This document shows, piece after piece, positions 28,109 to 36,152 of a stretch of DNA of 64,000 nt (position 1 is its first letter; each line of letters starts with the position of its first letter). The stretch comes from Bradyrhizobium aeschynomenes (GTDB taxonomy: Bacteria; Pseudomonadota; Alphaproteobacteria; Rhizobiales; Xanthobacteraceae): NCBI RefSeq assembly GCF_013178945.1, contig NZ_JABFDM010000017.1, forward strand, positions 45,812 to 109,811, in the 5' to 3' direction. The position numbers and the translations under genes are program-made. The notes below the pieces were generated by a model. That model searched no databases. It was not told the origin of the DNA and saw only the letters and a list, made by a program, of their open reading frames with translations.

Positions 28109-29209
28109 ATGACGCGCGGCTGCATTCGTTCGGCGCTGGCGGTTGCGGCGCTGATGCTTTCGGTATCGGCCGCCCCGGCCGAGCAGCGCGTCGTCAATTT
28201 CTACAACTGGTCGAACTACATGGCGCCCGGTGTGCTCGACGATTTCACCAAGGAGACCGGCATCAAGGTCGTCTACGACACCTTCGACGCCAACGAGACC
28301 CTGGAGACGCGGCTGCTTGCCGGCAAGTCCGGCTACGACGTCGTGGTGCCCACCGCGTACTTCCTGCAACGCCAGATCAAGGCCAAGATCTTCCAGCCGC
28401 TCGACAAGTCGAAGCTGCCCAACCTCGCCAATGCCTGGCCTGTGGTCACCGACCGCCTCGCCATCTACGATCCCGGCAATCAGTTCGCCGCCAACTACAT
28501 GTGGGGCACGACGGGCATCGGCTACAACGTCAAGACGATCGAGAAGATCTTAGGGCCGGGCGCGCGGATCGACAGCTGGGACTTGGTGTTCAAGCCGGAG
28601 AACCTCGCCAAGTTCAAGGATTGCGGCGTCCACATGCTCGACTCCGCCGACGACATCTTCCCGGCGGCGCTCAACTATCTCGGCCTCGATCCGAACTCGA
28701 CCAAGCAGGCGGACCTGGAGAAGGCCGCCGAGGTGGTCGGCAAGGTCGCGCCGTCCGTGCGCAAGTTTCATTCATCGGAATACTTAAGCGCGCTCGCCAC
28801 CGGCGAGATCTGCCTCGTCGTCGGCTGGTCGGGCGACATCATGCAGGCAAGGAGCCGCGCCGAGGAGGCGAAGAACGGCATCGAGATCGGCTACGCCATT
28901 CCGAAGGAGGGCGCGCAGATGTTCTTCGATAATTTCGCGATTCCCGCCGACGCCCAGCATGTCACGGAAGCCTATCAGCTGATCAACTACCTCTACCGCC
29001 CCGAGGTCGCCGCCAAGAACTCGGACTTCCTGTCCTATGCCAATGGCAATCTAGCGAGCCAGAAGCTGATCGATCCGAAGATCCTTGGCGACAAGAACAT
29101 CTATCCTGATGACGCAACCTTGAAGAAGCTGTTCGTCATCACCGCCCGCGAGCCGGCGACGCAGCGCGTGATCAACCGGCTCTGGACCAAGGTCAAGACG
29201 GGGCGGTAG
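28109..29209 (+). CDS. potF: PotF-like polyamine-binding periplasmic protein
   Basis: A 366-aa solute-binding protein for putrescine-type polyamines. Signal peptide MTRGCIRSALAVAALMLSVSAAPA, then the family's opening VVNFYNWSNYMAPGVLDDF and the ligand-pocket segments YDVVVPTAYFLQRQ, WGTTGIGYN and VGWSGDIMQA, all close to E. coli PotF. A strong ribosome site (AGGAGGCGAG) lies in the 12-bp gap after the aminotransferase. No permease or ATPase genes (potGHI) follow; instead a palindromic repeat ends the unit. It must use a transporter encoded elsewhere or act in sensing. Confidence 0.9.
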   Translation: MTRGCIRSALAVAALMLSVSAAPAEQRVVNFYNWSNYMAPGVLDDFTKETGIKVVYDTFDANETLETRLLAGKSGYDVVVPTAYFLQRQIKAKIFQPLDKSKLPNLANAWPVVTDRLAIYDPGNQFAANYMWGTTGIGYNVKTIEKILGPGARIDSWDLVFKPENLAKFKDCGVHMLDSADDIFPAALNYLGLDPNSTKQADLEKAAEVVGKVAPSVRKFHSSEYLSALATGEICLVVGWSGDIMQARSRAEEAKNGIEIGYAIPKEGAQMFFDNFAIPADAQHVTEAYQLINYLYRPEVAAKNSDFLSYANGNLASQKLIDPKILGDKNIYPDDATLKKLFVITAREPATQRVINRLWTKVKTGR

Positions 29210-29219
29210 TCGTCACTAT

Positions 29220-29301
29220 CGTCATTGCGAGCGAAGCGAAGCAATCCAGGGCGGAGACCGCGACTCTGGATTGCTTCGTCGCGTTGCTCCTCGCAATGAC
29301 G
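29220..29301. repeat. Palindromic interspersed repeat, copy 2
   Basis: A long imperfect palindrome just after the potF-like stop. The outer ends CGTCATTGCGAG (29220 on) and CTCGCAATGACG (to 29301) are exact reverse complements, and the inner arm GCGAAGCGAAGCAATCCAG matches copy 1 at 11671. It lies between convergent genes, where it could serve as a bidirectional transcript-end structure. As with copy 1, a VOC-family gene is its immediate neighbour. Confidence 0.85.
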
Positions 29302-29310
29302 CCGGCGAGA

Positions 29311-29688
29311 TCACGCCAGCCGGTGCATCGCACACAGCTTGTTGCCGTCGAGATCGCGCAGATAGGCGAGATACAGCTTGCCGGCCGAGCCCTGGCGCAC
29401 GCCGGGTGGATCCTCGCAGGTGGTGCCGCCGGCTTCGAGGCCCGCCGCGTGCCAGGCGTCGACTTGTTCGGATGAACTGCAGGCGTAGCCGATGGTGCCG
29501 CCATTGGCCGGCGTCGCGGGCTGCCCGTTGATCGGCTTGGAGACCGAGAAGATGCCGGTCGGAGTAATGTAGAAGATGCGGTGGCCGTCGACCTTGGCCG
29601 GGCGCACGCCGAGCGTACCCAAGAGCTTGTCGTAGAAGGCCTTCGCCTTGTCGAGGTCGTTGGTGCCGATCATGATGTGCGAAAACAT
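29311..29688 (-). CDS. VOC-family glyoxalase-like protein
   Basis: A 125-aa vicinal-oxygen-chelate protein, different from the one at 11778. It starts MFSHIMIGTNDLDKAKAFYD, with the first metal-ligand His at residue 4, and ends YLRDLDGNKLCAMHR, where the usual final Glu in DPDGNxxE is replaced by Cys (NKLC). Relatives of this kind are small putative glyoxalases or resistance proteins with no fixed substrate. Transcribed toward the palindromic repeat. Confidence 0.82.
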   Translation of the reverse strand: MFSHIMIGTNDLDKAKAFYDKLLGTLGVRPAKVDGHRIFYITPTGIFSVSKPINGQPATPANGGTIGYACSSSEQVDAWHAAGLEAGGTTCEDPPGVRQGSAGKLYLAYLRDLDGNKLCAMHRLA

Positions 29689-29849
29689 TCGCGTTGTTCT
29701 CCCTGGAGCTTCCGAACAGCTGTCGGATTAGGGCTCCAAGGTAGCGAGCGTTGCTACATGAAGTAAGAGTTTTCTTCGGAGGGCCCCGTCGACGAAAAGC
29801 GATGCCATCGGCTGCTTTCCTCGCGGTGGAATTTGACCACGCAAAGCGA

Positions 29850-30782
29850 TTACCGCCAGCGGCGGTGGAGCCAGAGCCATTGCTCCGGATATTCGCGCAC
29901 CCAGCTCTCGACGACGTTCGTCACCGCCTGCGTCGTGCCCTGGATGTCGATCTTGCCATTGGCATCGCGCACCGGCTTCACTTCCTCCGACAGCTCGGCG
30001 CGGAAGCGGTTGCCGGGGAGGCGGATGATGCGCACGCCGTGCACGGGGCATTCGACCTGGCGGAGCAGGCGCGCCAGCATCGGGTTGGCGCGGGTCTTGC
30101 GGCCGAAGAACGTCACCTCGACGCCGCCGGTCAGGTACTGATCGACCAGCATCGCGACGTGCTGGCCGGCCTTCAGTGCCTCGGCTAGCCGTAGCGGTGC
30201 GTCGCGGCCAGCCGGGATCAGCGTGCCCATCTTGACCTGCCGCATCTCCTGGATGATGCGGTCGGCGGCGGCGATGTTGGGGCGGCGGTAGAGGATCGCG
30301 GTATCGAGCTTGTGGGCGACGGCGGCGAGCGCCGGCATCTCCCAATTGGCGAGGTGGCTGGCGAAGATCAGGGCGGGCTTGCCGTCGAGACGGAGCTGAT
30401 GGAACAGCTCATGGGTCCGGGGCGACAGCTCGATGCGGCTGCGCCCGGGATGCTCCTCGTCGAAATCCCAGATCTTGTCGAGATGGGCGAACTCGGCGCC
30501 GACCCGGCCGAGATTGTCCCAGACGCCGGCAAGGATCCGGTCGATCTCCTCGGGCGATTTCTCCGGGAAGGCTTTGGTGAGATTGTCGCGGCCGATGCGC
30601 TGCTCGCGCAGTCGCGGACCGATCCACTGCGCGAGGCGCGCGAAGCGGTCGGCCGTCTTCTGCGGATCGAAATAGCGCGTCGTCTTGAGCATGCCGACCG
30701 TCAGCGCGCCGACGGCGGACGACCCGAACGACTTCGCCTTCTGGCGGAGGACGAGCTTGGTTCGGAGGGGAATGAGACTCAT
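29850..30782 (-). CDS. lpxXL: Lipid A acyltransferase, LpxXL-like
   Basis: A 310-aa inner-membrane acyltransferase of the HtrB/LpxL family, placed last in the VLCFA lipid A operon, where rhizobia carry LpxXL. The catalytic H-x4-E pair appears in FASHLANWEMPALA. Other family features are the IYRRPNIAAADRII segment and DQYLTGGVEVTFFGRK. It probably moves a very-long-chain hydroxy fatty acid from AcpXL to a hydroxyacyl chain of lipid A on the cytoplasmic face. It starts 16 bp after the fabF1 stop. LpxXL and ordinary LpxL cannot be separated by motif alone, so the assignment rests on context. Confidence 0.85.
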   Translation of the reverse strand: MSLIPLRTKLVLRQKAKSFGSSAVGALTVGMLKTTRYFDPQKTADRFARLAQWIGPRLREQRIGRDNLTKAFPEKSPEEIDRILAGVWDNLGRVGAEFAHLDKIWDFDEEHPGRSRIELSPRTHELFHQLRLDGKPALIFASHLANWEMPALAAVAHKLDTAILYRRPNIAAADRIIQEMRQVKMGTLIPAGRDAPLRLAEALKAGQHVAMLVDQYLTGGVEVTFFGRKTRANPMLARLLRQVECPVHGVRIIRLPGNRFRAELSEEVKPVRDANGKIDIQGTTQAVTNVVESWVREYPEQWLWLHRRWR

Positions 30783-30798
30783 CGATGCGACAGGCGGA

Positions 30799-32073
30799 TC
30801 AGGCCGGTTCGCGGGTCAGGATCAGCGAGGCGTTCTGGCCGCCGAAGCCGAACGAGTTCGACATCACCGTGGTGACGCGCGCCTCGCGCGCCTTGTTGCC
30901 GACGACGTCGAACAGGATCGCGGGATCCGGAATGTCGTAGTTGATGGTCGGCGGGATCAGCTGATGCTCGAGCGTGAGCAGCGAGATGATCGCCTCGACC
31001 GCGCCGGCCGCCGAGATGGTGTGACCGACCATCGACTTGTTCGAGGACACCGGGATCTTGCCGGTGTGCTCGCCGAACACGGCGGAGACGCCGACATATT
31101 CCATCTTGTCATTCTCGGGCGTCGCGGTGCCGTGGGCGTTGATGTGGTCGATCTGCTCCGGCGCCATGCCGGCATCGGCCAGCGCCTTGCGGATGCAGCC
31201 GATGATCGGCTTGCCGTCCGGCGAGGAGCGGGTGCGGTGGAACGAGTCCGTCAGCTCGCCGCAGCCGGCGACGACGCCGAGGATTTTCGCGCCACGCGCC
31301 ACGGCCGCATCATAGCTCTCCAGCACCAGCGCGCCGGCGCCTTCGGCCATCACGAAGCCATCGCGATTCTTGGAGAACGGCTTGGACGCGGCCTGCGGCG
31401 GATCGTTCTGCGTCGACAGCGCCGACAGCAGCGAGAAGCGCACGAGGCCTTCCGGATTGACCGAGCCTTCGGTGGCCGCGCACAGCGCCACGTCGGTCTC
31501 GCCGCGCCGTATGGCCTCGACGCCGAGCTGGATCGCGGTGGCGCCGGAGGCGCAGGCGGTCGACAGCGAGATCGGCGAGCCCTTGGTGCCGAACGTATCG
31601 GACAGCGAATCCGCCACCGAGCCGAACAGGAAGCGATGATGATAGTTGACGAACTTGCCGCCGCCGCAGACCTTCAGAAGGTCGTCATAGGTGAACTGCG
31701 TGCCGCCCACCTCATGCGCGAGCTCCAGCCGCTGCGGCCACTCGATTTCGACCGGCGCAACCGCAAGAAACAGCGGGCCCGGGAAGTCACCCTTGGAGCC
31801 GATGCCGGCCTGCGCGATCGCTTCCTCGACGGCCATGTGGCCGAGCCGCTCGGAGAGGCCCGTCGAGGTAAACGGAGCCACGGGCACGAAGTCGACCGTG
31901 CCGGCCATCGTCGTCTTCAAGCCGTCGATCGGGAAGCGCGTGATGGTGCGGATGCCGGACTCGCCGGCAACGAGCTTCTTCCAATTGTCCGACTTGCCCG
32001 CCCCGAGCGAGGTGACGATGCCCATCCCGGTCACGACCACGATGGGGCGTCCAAACTTGTCGCGTGCACTCAT
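30799..32073 (-). CDS. fabF1XL: Beta-ketoacyl-ACP synthase, FabF1XL type
   Basis: A 424-aa condensing enzyme (KAS II fold) that elongates the AcpXL-bound chain. The full catalytic set is present: Cys174 in STACASGATA, His314 in NAHGTATPEND, and Lys346/His351 in NKSMVGHTISAAG. It is therefore the likely active member of the pair with FabF2XL. Encoded 37 bp downstream of fabF2 and immediately before the acyltransferase. In the Rhizobium arrangement adh2XL sits between fabF1XL and lpxXL; here it is absent from that position. Confidence 0.92.
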   Translation of the reverse strand: MSARDKFGRPIVVVTGMGIVTSLGAGKSDNWKKLVAGESGIRTITRFPIDGLKTTMAGTVDFVPVAPFTSTGLSERLGHMAVEEAIAQAGIGSKGDFPGPLFLAVAPVEIEWPQRLELAHEVGGTQFTYDDLLKVCGGGKFVNYHHRFLFGSVADSLSDTFGTKGSPISLSTACASGATAIQLGVEAIRRGETDVALCAATEGSVNPEGLVRFSLLSALSTQNDPPQAASKPFSKNRDGFVMAEGAGALVLESYDAAVARGAKILGVVAGCGELTDSFHRTRSSPDGKPIIGCIRKALADAGMAPEQIDHINAHGTATPENDKMEYVGVSAVFGEHTGKIPVSSNKSMVGHTISAAGAVEAIISLLTLEHQLIPPTINYDIPDPAILFDVVGNKAREARVTTVMSNSFGFGGQNASLILTREPA

Positions 32074-32110
32074 GATGTTCCCCGTCGCGTCTCGGTCGGC
32101 CGTGCCGCGT

Positions 32111-33316
32111 TCACTTGACTGCTTCGACCAAGGCCATGCCTTCGCCGCGGTAATGGCCGGCGCCGACCACGACGATTTGGGTCGGAGCCTCCTTCATGTC
32201 GGTTTCGATGCCTGACGAATCGCCCGGAGCGAACAGGGCTCCCCGCGAGATCGAGAGCGCCGCGAGCGCCAGACCGAGGGCGAATTGCGCTTCCATCGAA
32301 TGACCGAAGCGGGTCCCGCTCGATCTGACCGCGAATGATTTGTGATGGTCCAGGAACGCGCGTTCCTCCGAAGTCACGGGCTCGGCCCCGGTGGCGCCGG
32401 TGATGATGGCGCCCGGCGCTTCCTGAACGTCCAGCGCCGACCACAGCCGGTCGAGCGTTCCGGTCACGGCGCCAGCTTCCTTGCGACGGGCGCGGTCGGC
32501 CACGACCTTGCTCAGCCGCGCCAGCGGCTTGGCGCCGCGGGCTTCGGCATGCGGCTTGGATTCCAGCACCAGGAAGGCGCCGGCGGATCCGAGCGCAAAC
32601 CCCGGATGGTCCTTGCGGGCCCAGACCGGCTTGAACTCGTTCTTCAGATTGTAGTCGCCGAACTCGTAGAGCACGAGCAGGTCCTTGCGCTCGCCATTGT
32701 GCGAGCCTCCGACCAGCGCGATGTCGCTCTGGCCGCCGGCGATGCGCGCCAGCGCGATCTTGAACGCGTCGACGCCCGCGACCTCCTCGCCCATGAAGGT
32801 GCGCGAGGTGCCGCAGACGCCGTGCGAGATCGCGATGTTGCCGGCGAGCAGGTTCGACAGCTGCGCCAGGAACAGCGTGGGGCGCAGATCGCTCATCAGC
32901 CGGTCGTTCAGGAAGCCGGGCGTGCAATTGCCCTGCGCTTCGGCATTGAGAATGGCGGTGTCGACGGAGATGTCGCGCTCGCCGCCGCCGGCGGCCACGA
33001 TCATGTCCATCCGGGACAGGATGTCCTTGTTGCCCTTGAGGCCGGCCGAATCCAGCGCGAGGCCCGCGGCGTAGGTGCCGATGCGCTGCCACGCCTCCAT
33101 CTGGCGCTGTTCCTTCTTGGGGATCTGCGCTTCCAGATTCACCTTCGCCCAGGGATGCACGATGTAGGGCGCAAAGCCCTGCTCATCGACGTTCATCTGG
33201 CCGGAGTTGAGCGCTTCCCAGTTCGCATCCAGGCCTTCGCCGAGCGAGGTCGCAAGACCAATGCCGGTGATCCAGACTTCCACGGGCTCGTTGGTCACGG
33301 CTGTCGTCTCACTCAT
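32111..33316 (-). CDS. fabF2XL: Divergent beta-ketoacyl-ACP synthase, FabF2XL type
   Basis: A 401-aa thiolase-fold condensing protein paralogous to FabF1XL. A nucleophile-like Cys168 lies in SHGVCGTSRTFMG, in a loop about ten residues longer than in FabF. The second histidine is kept (His339, FGHSMEAQF), but the first catalytic histidine (normally NAHGT) falls in ITGATGAEP and is missing. This recalls the inactive chain-length-factor partner in type II polyketide synthases and suggests a FabF1/FabF2 heterodimer. ATG 33316 overlaps the fabZ stop (ATGA); open frame upstream is only inside fabZ. Confidence 0.88.
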   Translation of the reverse strand: MSETTAVTNEPVEVWITGIGLATSLGEGLDANWEALNSGQMNVDEQGFAPYIVHPWAKVNLEAQIPKKEQRQMEAWQRIGTYAAGLALDSAGLKGNKDILSRMDMIVAAGGGERDISVDTAILNAEAQGNCTPGFLNDRLMSDLRPTLFLAQLSNLLAGNIAISHGVCGTSRTFMGEEVAGVDAFKIALARIAGGQSDIALVGGSHNGERKDLLVLYEFGDYNLKNEFKPVWARKDHPGFALGSAGAFLVLESKPHAEARGAKPLARLSKVVADRARRKEAGAVTGTLDRLWSALDVQEAPGAIITGATGAEPVTSEERAFLDHHKSFAVRSSGTRFGHSMEAQFALGLALAALSISRGALFAPGDSSGIETDMKEAPTQIVVVGAGHYRGEGMALVEAVK

Positions 33317-33783
33317 CGCTGCAGCGCCTGTTGCGGAAAGCCGATGCGCTTGGCTTCGGCGTCCATGTGTCCGCGCAATTCCGGATTGGGGAAGGGGACG
33401 TGGCTGAAGGTGAGGCTCGCATTGGAGCGCAGCTTGCCGCCCACCTTCACCCGCGCTTCCGTCATGGCGTAGCCGGAGCCTTCGTGGATTACACTGGCTT
33501 CCACCGTCAGCACCTCGCCGGGGGTTACGAAGCCGCGCATCTTGGCTTCCTTGACCGCGGCCAGGAACGGCATGCGCTCGAACTTCATCAGAGCCAGCAG
33601 CAGCCAGCCCGAGGTCTGTGCCATCGACTCGATCAGAAGCACGCCGGGCATGATCGGATGCCCCGGAAAATGCCCCTCGAAGATCGTGCTCTGCGTGGGA
33701 ACCGTCGCCTCGACGGTGATCGTCTTCTCGTCCACCTTGAGGTCGAGAATGCGGTCGATGAGCTTGAAGTATTCGATCTGCAT
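33313..33783 (-). CDS. fabZXL: 3-hydroxyacyl-ACP dehydratase, FabZ type
   Basis: A 156-aa hotdog-fold dehydratase for the very-long-chain pathway. The catalytic pair is His38 in FEGHFPGHPIMPG and Glu52 in LLIESMAQTSG. Length and motif order match FabZ, with a longer C-terminal tail (GHMDAEAKRIGFPQQALQR) than the housekeeping enzyme. It starts 9 bp after acpXL and overlaps fabF2. It would dehydrate 3-hydroxyacyl-AcpXL intermediates in each elongation round. Confidence 0.92.
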   Translation of the reverse strand: MQIEYFKLIDRILDLKVDEKTITVEATVPTQSTIFEGHFPGHPIMPGVLLIESMAQTSGWLLLALMKFERMPFLAAVKEAKMRGFVTPGEVLTVEASVIHEGSGYAMTEARVKVGGKLRSNASLTFSHVPFPNPELRGHMDAEAKRIGFPQQALQR

Positions 33784-33792
33784 GGCGGGCGC

Positions 33793-34074
33793 TCAGGCGC
33801 CCTTGGCGGCGACCAGCTCGTCGATGCGGGCGCACAGATTCTTCAGCACGAAATACTGCTCGGTGCTGGCCTTGCCGTCGTTGACTTCCTGCGTCCACTT
33901 CTCGAGCGGCAGCTTGATCCCGAAGGCCTTGTCGATCGCAAACGCGATGTCGAGGAAATCGAGGCTGTCGATGCCCAGATCGTCGATGGCGTGGCTATCC
34001 GGCGTGATCGTGTCGCGCGGGATGTCGCAGGTTTCAGCGATGATCGTGGCGACCTGATCGAATGTTGAGGACAT
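33793..34074 (-). CDS. acpXL: Acyl carrier protein AcpXL
   Basis: A 93-aa specialised acyl carrier protein that holds the very-long-chain (C26-C32) hydroxy fatty acid for lipid A in rhizobia. The phosphopantetheine site is Ser37 in DDLGIDSLDFLDIAF. It is longer than housekeeping AcpP (about 78 aa), and the C-terminal extension (FVLKNLCARIDELVAAKGA) is typical of AcpXL. It is the first gene of the minus-strand cluster. ATG 34074 is preferred over the adjacent GTG at 34077; AAGG lies about eight bases upstream. Confidence 0.92.
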   Translation of the reverse strand: MSSTFDQVATIIAETCDIPRDTITPDSHAIDDLGIDSLDFLDIAFAIDKAFGIKLPLEKWTQEVNDGKASTEQYFVLKNLCARIDELVAAKGA

Positions 34075-34290
34075 CACTAAGCCTTTGATATATTGGAGCT
34101 AATCCGGATAAGGCAACGAGGGGCAGCGCGCCCCCGGGGGGCGTCCGATGCAAGCCCTTTTACCCCCGTCGCCCAGGAGTCGTGTGCCCGTATATCGGAG
34201 CGCCGCGGTGAGTTCAATGGAGCCGGGGACGGCGGTTGTGGCGGGATTGTGATGTGTCGCGACGGCGGCTCGGCCGCGTTGGCGAGGGGC

Positions 34291-34653
34291 TCAGGGCGTG
34301 TAGGTCTCGGTGATGATGCGGGCGCAGTCGCGCCGGCCGGTCAACAGGCAGTCCTGGGTTTTGCGAAGATCGGCGATGCTCATTGCCAGCCAGATGCCAA
34401 TGGCGGTCAGCGCGACGGTGAAGGCGATGGCGGCGATGTTGGCCAGGATGCGGTGGCGGAAGTCATCCGGCTCCTCGCGCATCTGCTCATAACGGGACAG
34501 ATCGAGTTGGGCCGGCTCACGGCGAGGCAGCGGCACCGGCGGATTCGGGTTCGCACTGCCGGCCTCGGTAACGCGCCGCGCCGAACCATTGCGGGGCCGG
34601 AACGGCACCACGCGATGCTCTTCCTCCGCTGCGATGGGGCGCTGGGTCTTCAT
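34291..34653 (-). CDS. Single-span membrane hypothetical protein
   Basis: A 120-aa protein of unknown function. The first 70 residues are polar and Pro/Arg-rich (PPVPLPRREPAQLDLSRYEQMREE), probably disordered and cytoplasmic. One membrane helix follows (about 71-93, ANIAAIAFTVALTAIGIWLAM), then a short tail with two cysteines at 102 and 110 (CLLTGRRDC) that could form a periplasmic disulfide. It lies upstream of acpXL in the same direction with a 213-bp gap, so it is not clearly part of that operon. Confidence 0.65.
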   Translation of the reverse strand: MKTQRPIAAEEEHRVVPFRPRNGSARRVTEAGSANPNPPVPLPRREPAQLDLSRYEQMREEPDDFRHRILANIAAIAFTVALTAIGIWLAMSIADLRKTQDCLLTGRRDCARIITETYTP

Positions 34654-34850
34654 GCCTCGACTCCGATGTGCTTTCTTAGCACGCAGGCGCAGCCTCTCAC
34701 AAAGAAACTTTGCAGGAGTTGAGCTGCATCAGAGGAGCGTCTCGCCCTGCGGGTGTGTCGTGTCCGCGGCATTTGCGGTAACGATGGAACCTGCAAACCG
34801 GCGGTGCTGATGTCGCCGGACGTGTCTGCAGATTCCATCGGAGCTCATGC

Positions 34851-35477
34851 ATGGCCAATATCCGCGAGCCGCTGCTGCACCCCGTGCCGATCCTGTCGCT
34901 GCGCCCGACGCAGATGACGGTCGGGATGCGCGAGGTGAAGGACAAGCGCGAGCGCTGGCGCGAGCACAAATCCAAGAAGAAGCAGGCCGAGCTGCTCGGC
35001 AAGCACATGATCCCGGTCGTGCTCGGTCCGGACAAGCGGCACTACGTGGTGGACCACCACCACCTCGCGCGTGCGCTCCATGACGAGGGCGTCAAGGACG
35101 TCCTGGTGACCGTGATCGGCGATCTCTCGATGGTCGATCCCGCCGGCTTCTGGAACGTGATGGACAACAAGCGCTGGGTCTATCCGTACGACGCGAGGGG
35201 CGAGCGGCGGAGCTTCAAGGATCTGCCGAAGACGGTGGCGGATCTGAAGGACGATCCGTTTCGCAGCCTGGCCGGCGAGCTGCGCCGTGCCGGCGGCTTT
35301 GCCAAGGACACCACGCCGTTCAGCGAGTTCCTGTGGGCCGATTTCCTGCGCCGCAAGGTCAAGCGCAAGACGGTCGAGGATCGGTTTGCCGCCGCCATGG
35401 AGCACGCGCTGGCGCTGGCCAAGAGCCAGGACGCGGTGTATCTTCCCGGCTGGTGCGGACCAGCGTCCGACGACTGA
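34851..35477 (+). CDS. ParB-like (ParBc_2) domain protein
   Basis: A 208-aa protein with a ParB/Srx-like fold of the ParBc_2 group. The diagnostic stretch is IPVVLGPDKRHYVVDHHHLARAL (residues about 54-76), where the ParB nuclease-like core would sit, followed by NKRWVYPYDARGERR. There is no ParB helix-turn-helix DNA-binding domain and no parA partner nearby, so a partition role is unlikely. ParB-like folds can bind and hydrolyse CTP or ATP; whether this one does is unknown. Confidence 0.75.
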   Translation: MANIREPLLHPVPILSLRPTQMTVGMREVKDKRERWREHKSKKKQAELLGKHMIPVVLGPDKRHYVVDHHHLARALHDEGVKDVLVTVIGDLSMVDPAGFWNVMDNKRWVYPYDARGERRSFKDLPKTVADLKDDPFRSLAGELRRAGGFAKDTTPFSEFLWADFLRRKVKRKTVEDRFAAAMEHALALAKSQDAVYLPGWCGPASDD

Positions 35478-35482
35478 TCGCC

Positions 35483-36067
35483 TCACTTCGCCTTCGGCAG
35501 CCGGCCCATCAGATAGAACTCGTCATTGGGGCGCATGCCCGTGACGTTGGCCATCCGGTTCGACAGTGCGAAGAAGGCGGCGATCGCGGTGATGTCCCAG
35601 ATGTCGGCGTCGCCAAAACCGTGCTCCGCCAGCATCCTGAAGTCGACGTCGCCGACGGTCTGCGCCTCCAGCGCGACCTTCATCGCAAAGTCGAGCATGG
35701 CGCGCTGGCGCGGAGTGATGTCGGCCTTGCGGTAGTTGATCGCGATCTGGTCGGCGATCAGGGGATTTTTGGCGCGGATGCGCAGGATCGCGCCGTGCGC
35801 GATCACGCAATACTGGCACTGGTTGGCGCTCGAGGTCGCCACGACGATCATCTCGCGCTCGGCCTTGGTCAGCCCGCCATCCTTCTCCATCAGCGCGTCG
35901 TGATAGGCGAAGAAGGCACGGAACTCGTCGGGCCGATGCGCCAGGGTCAGGAACACGTTTGGCACGAAGCCGCTCTTCTCCTGTACTGCCAGCAGCCGCG
36001 TGCGGATGTCATCCGGCAGCGCATCGATTGCGGGGACGGGGAAGCGGCTGATGGCGGGCTGGGTCAT
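35483..36067 (-). CDS. AhpD-like peroxidase-related protein
   Basis: A 194-aa carboxymuconolactone-decarboxylase-fold protein of the peroxidase-related group. The redox CxxC pair is Cys84-Cys87 in SANQCQYCVIAHGA, with the proton-relay His91. AhpD-type enzymes reduce peroxides or peroxiredoxins in the cytoplasm as helical oligomers. I start at ATG 36067 (MTQPAISRFPVP), matching the usual family beginning; the frame is open 13 codons further to 36106. Converges with the ParB-like gene, 5 bp apart. Confidence 0.85.
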   Translation of the reverse strand: MTQPAISRFPVPAIDALPDDIRTRLLAVQEKSGFVPNVFLTLAHRPDEFRAFFAYHDALMEKDGGLTKAEREMIVVATSSANQCQYCVIAHGAILRIRAKNPLIADQIAINYRKADITPRQRAMLDFAMKVALEAQTVGDVDFRMLAEHGFGDADIWDITAIAAFFALSNRMANVTGMRPNDEFYLMGRLPKAK

Positions 36068-36152
36068 GGCAAGGGGATCCGGCTTGCGTGTCAGATGCCG
36101 GACCATAGTCGATCACGGCGAGCGCGCAATCACCCTGCAATCCGCCGCCCGC

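Noticed and set aside
30685..32118. Long plus-strand frame opposite fabF1XL and lpxXL
   Set aside because: Arg/Gly/Ala-rich shadow with no domains; the minus strand encodes the conserved operon.
34719..34732. TTGAGCTGCATCAG as a second FixK-type box
   Set aside because: The right half ends CAG instead of CAA and there is no matching -10 before the ParB-like gene.
34851..35477. ParB-like protein as part of a plasmid partition system
   Set aside because: No ParA gene, no helix-turn-helix and no parS-like repeats nearby.
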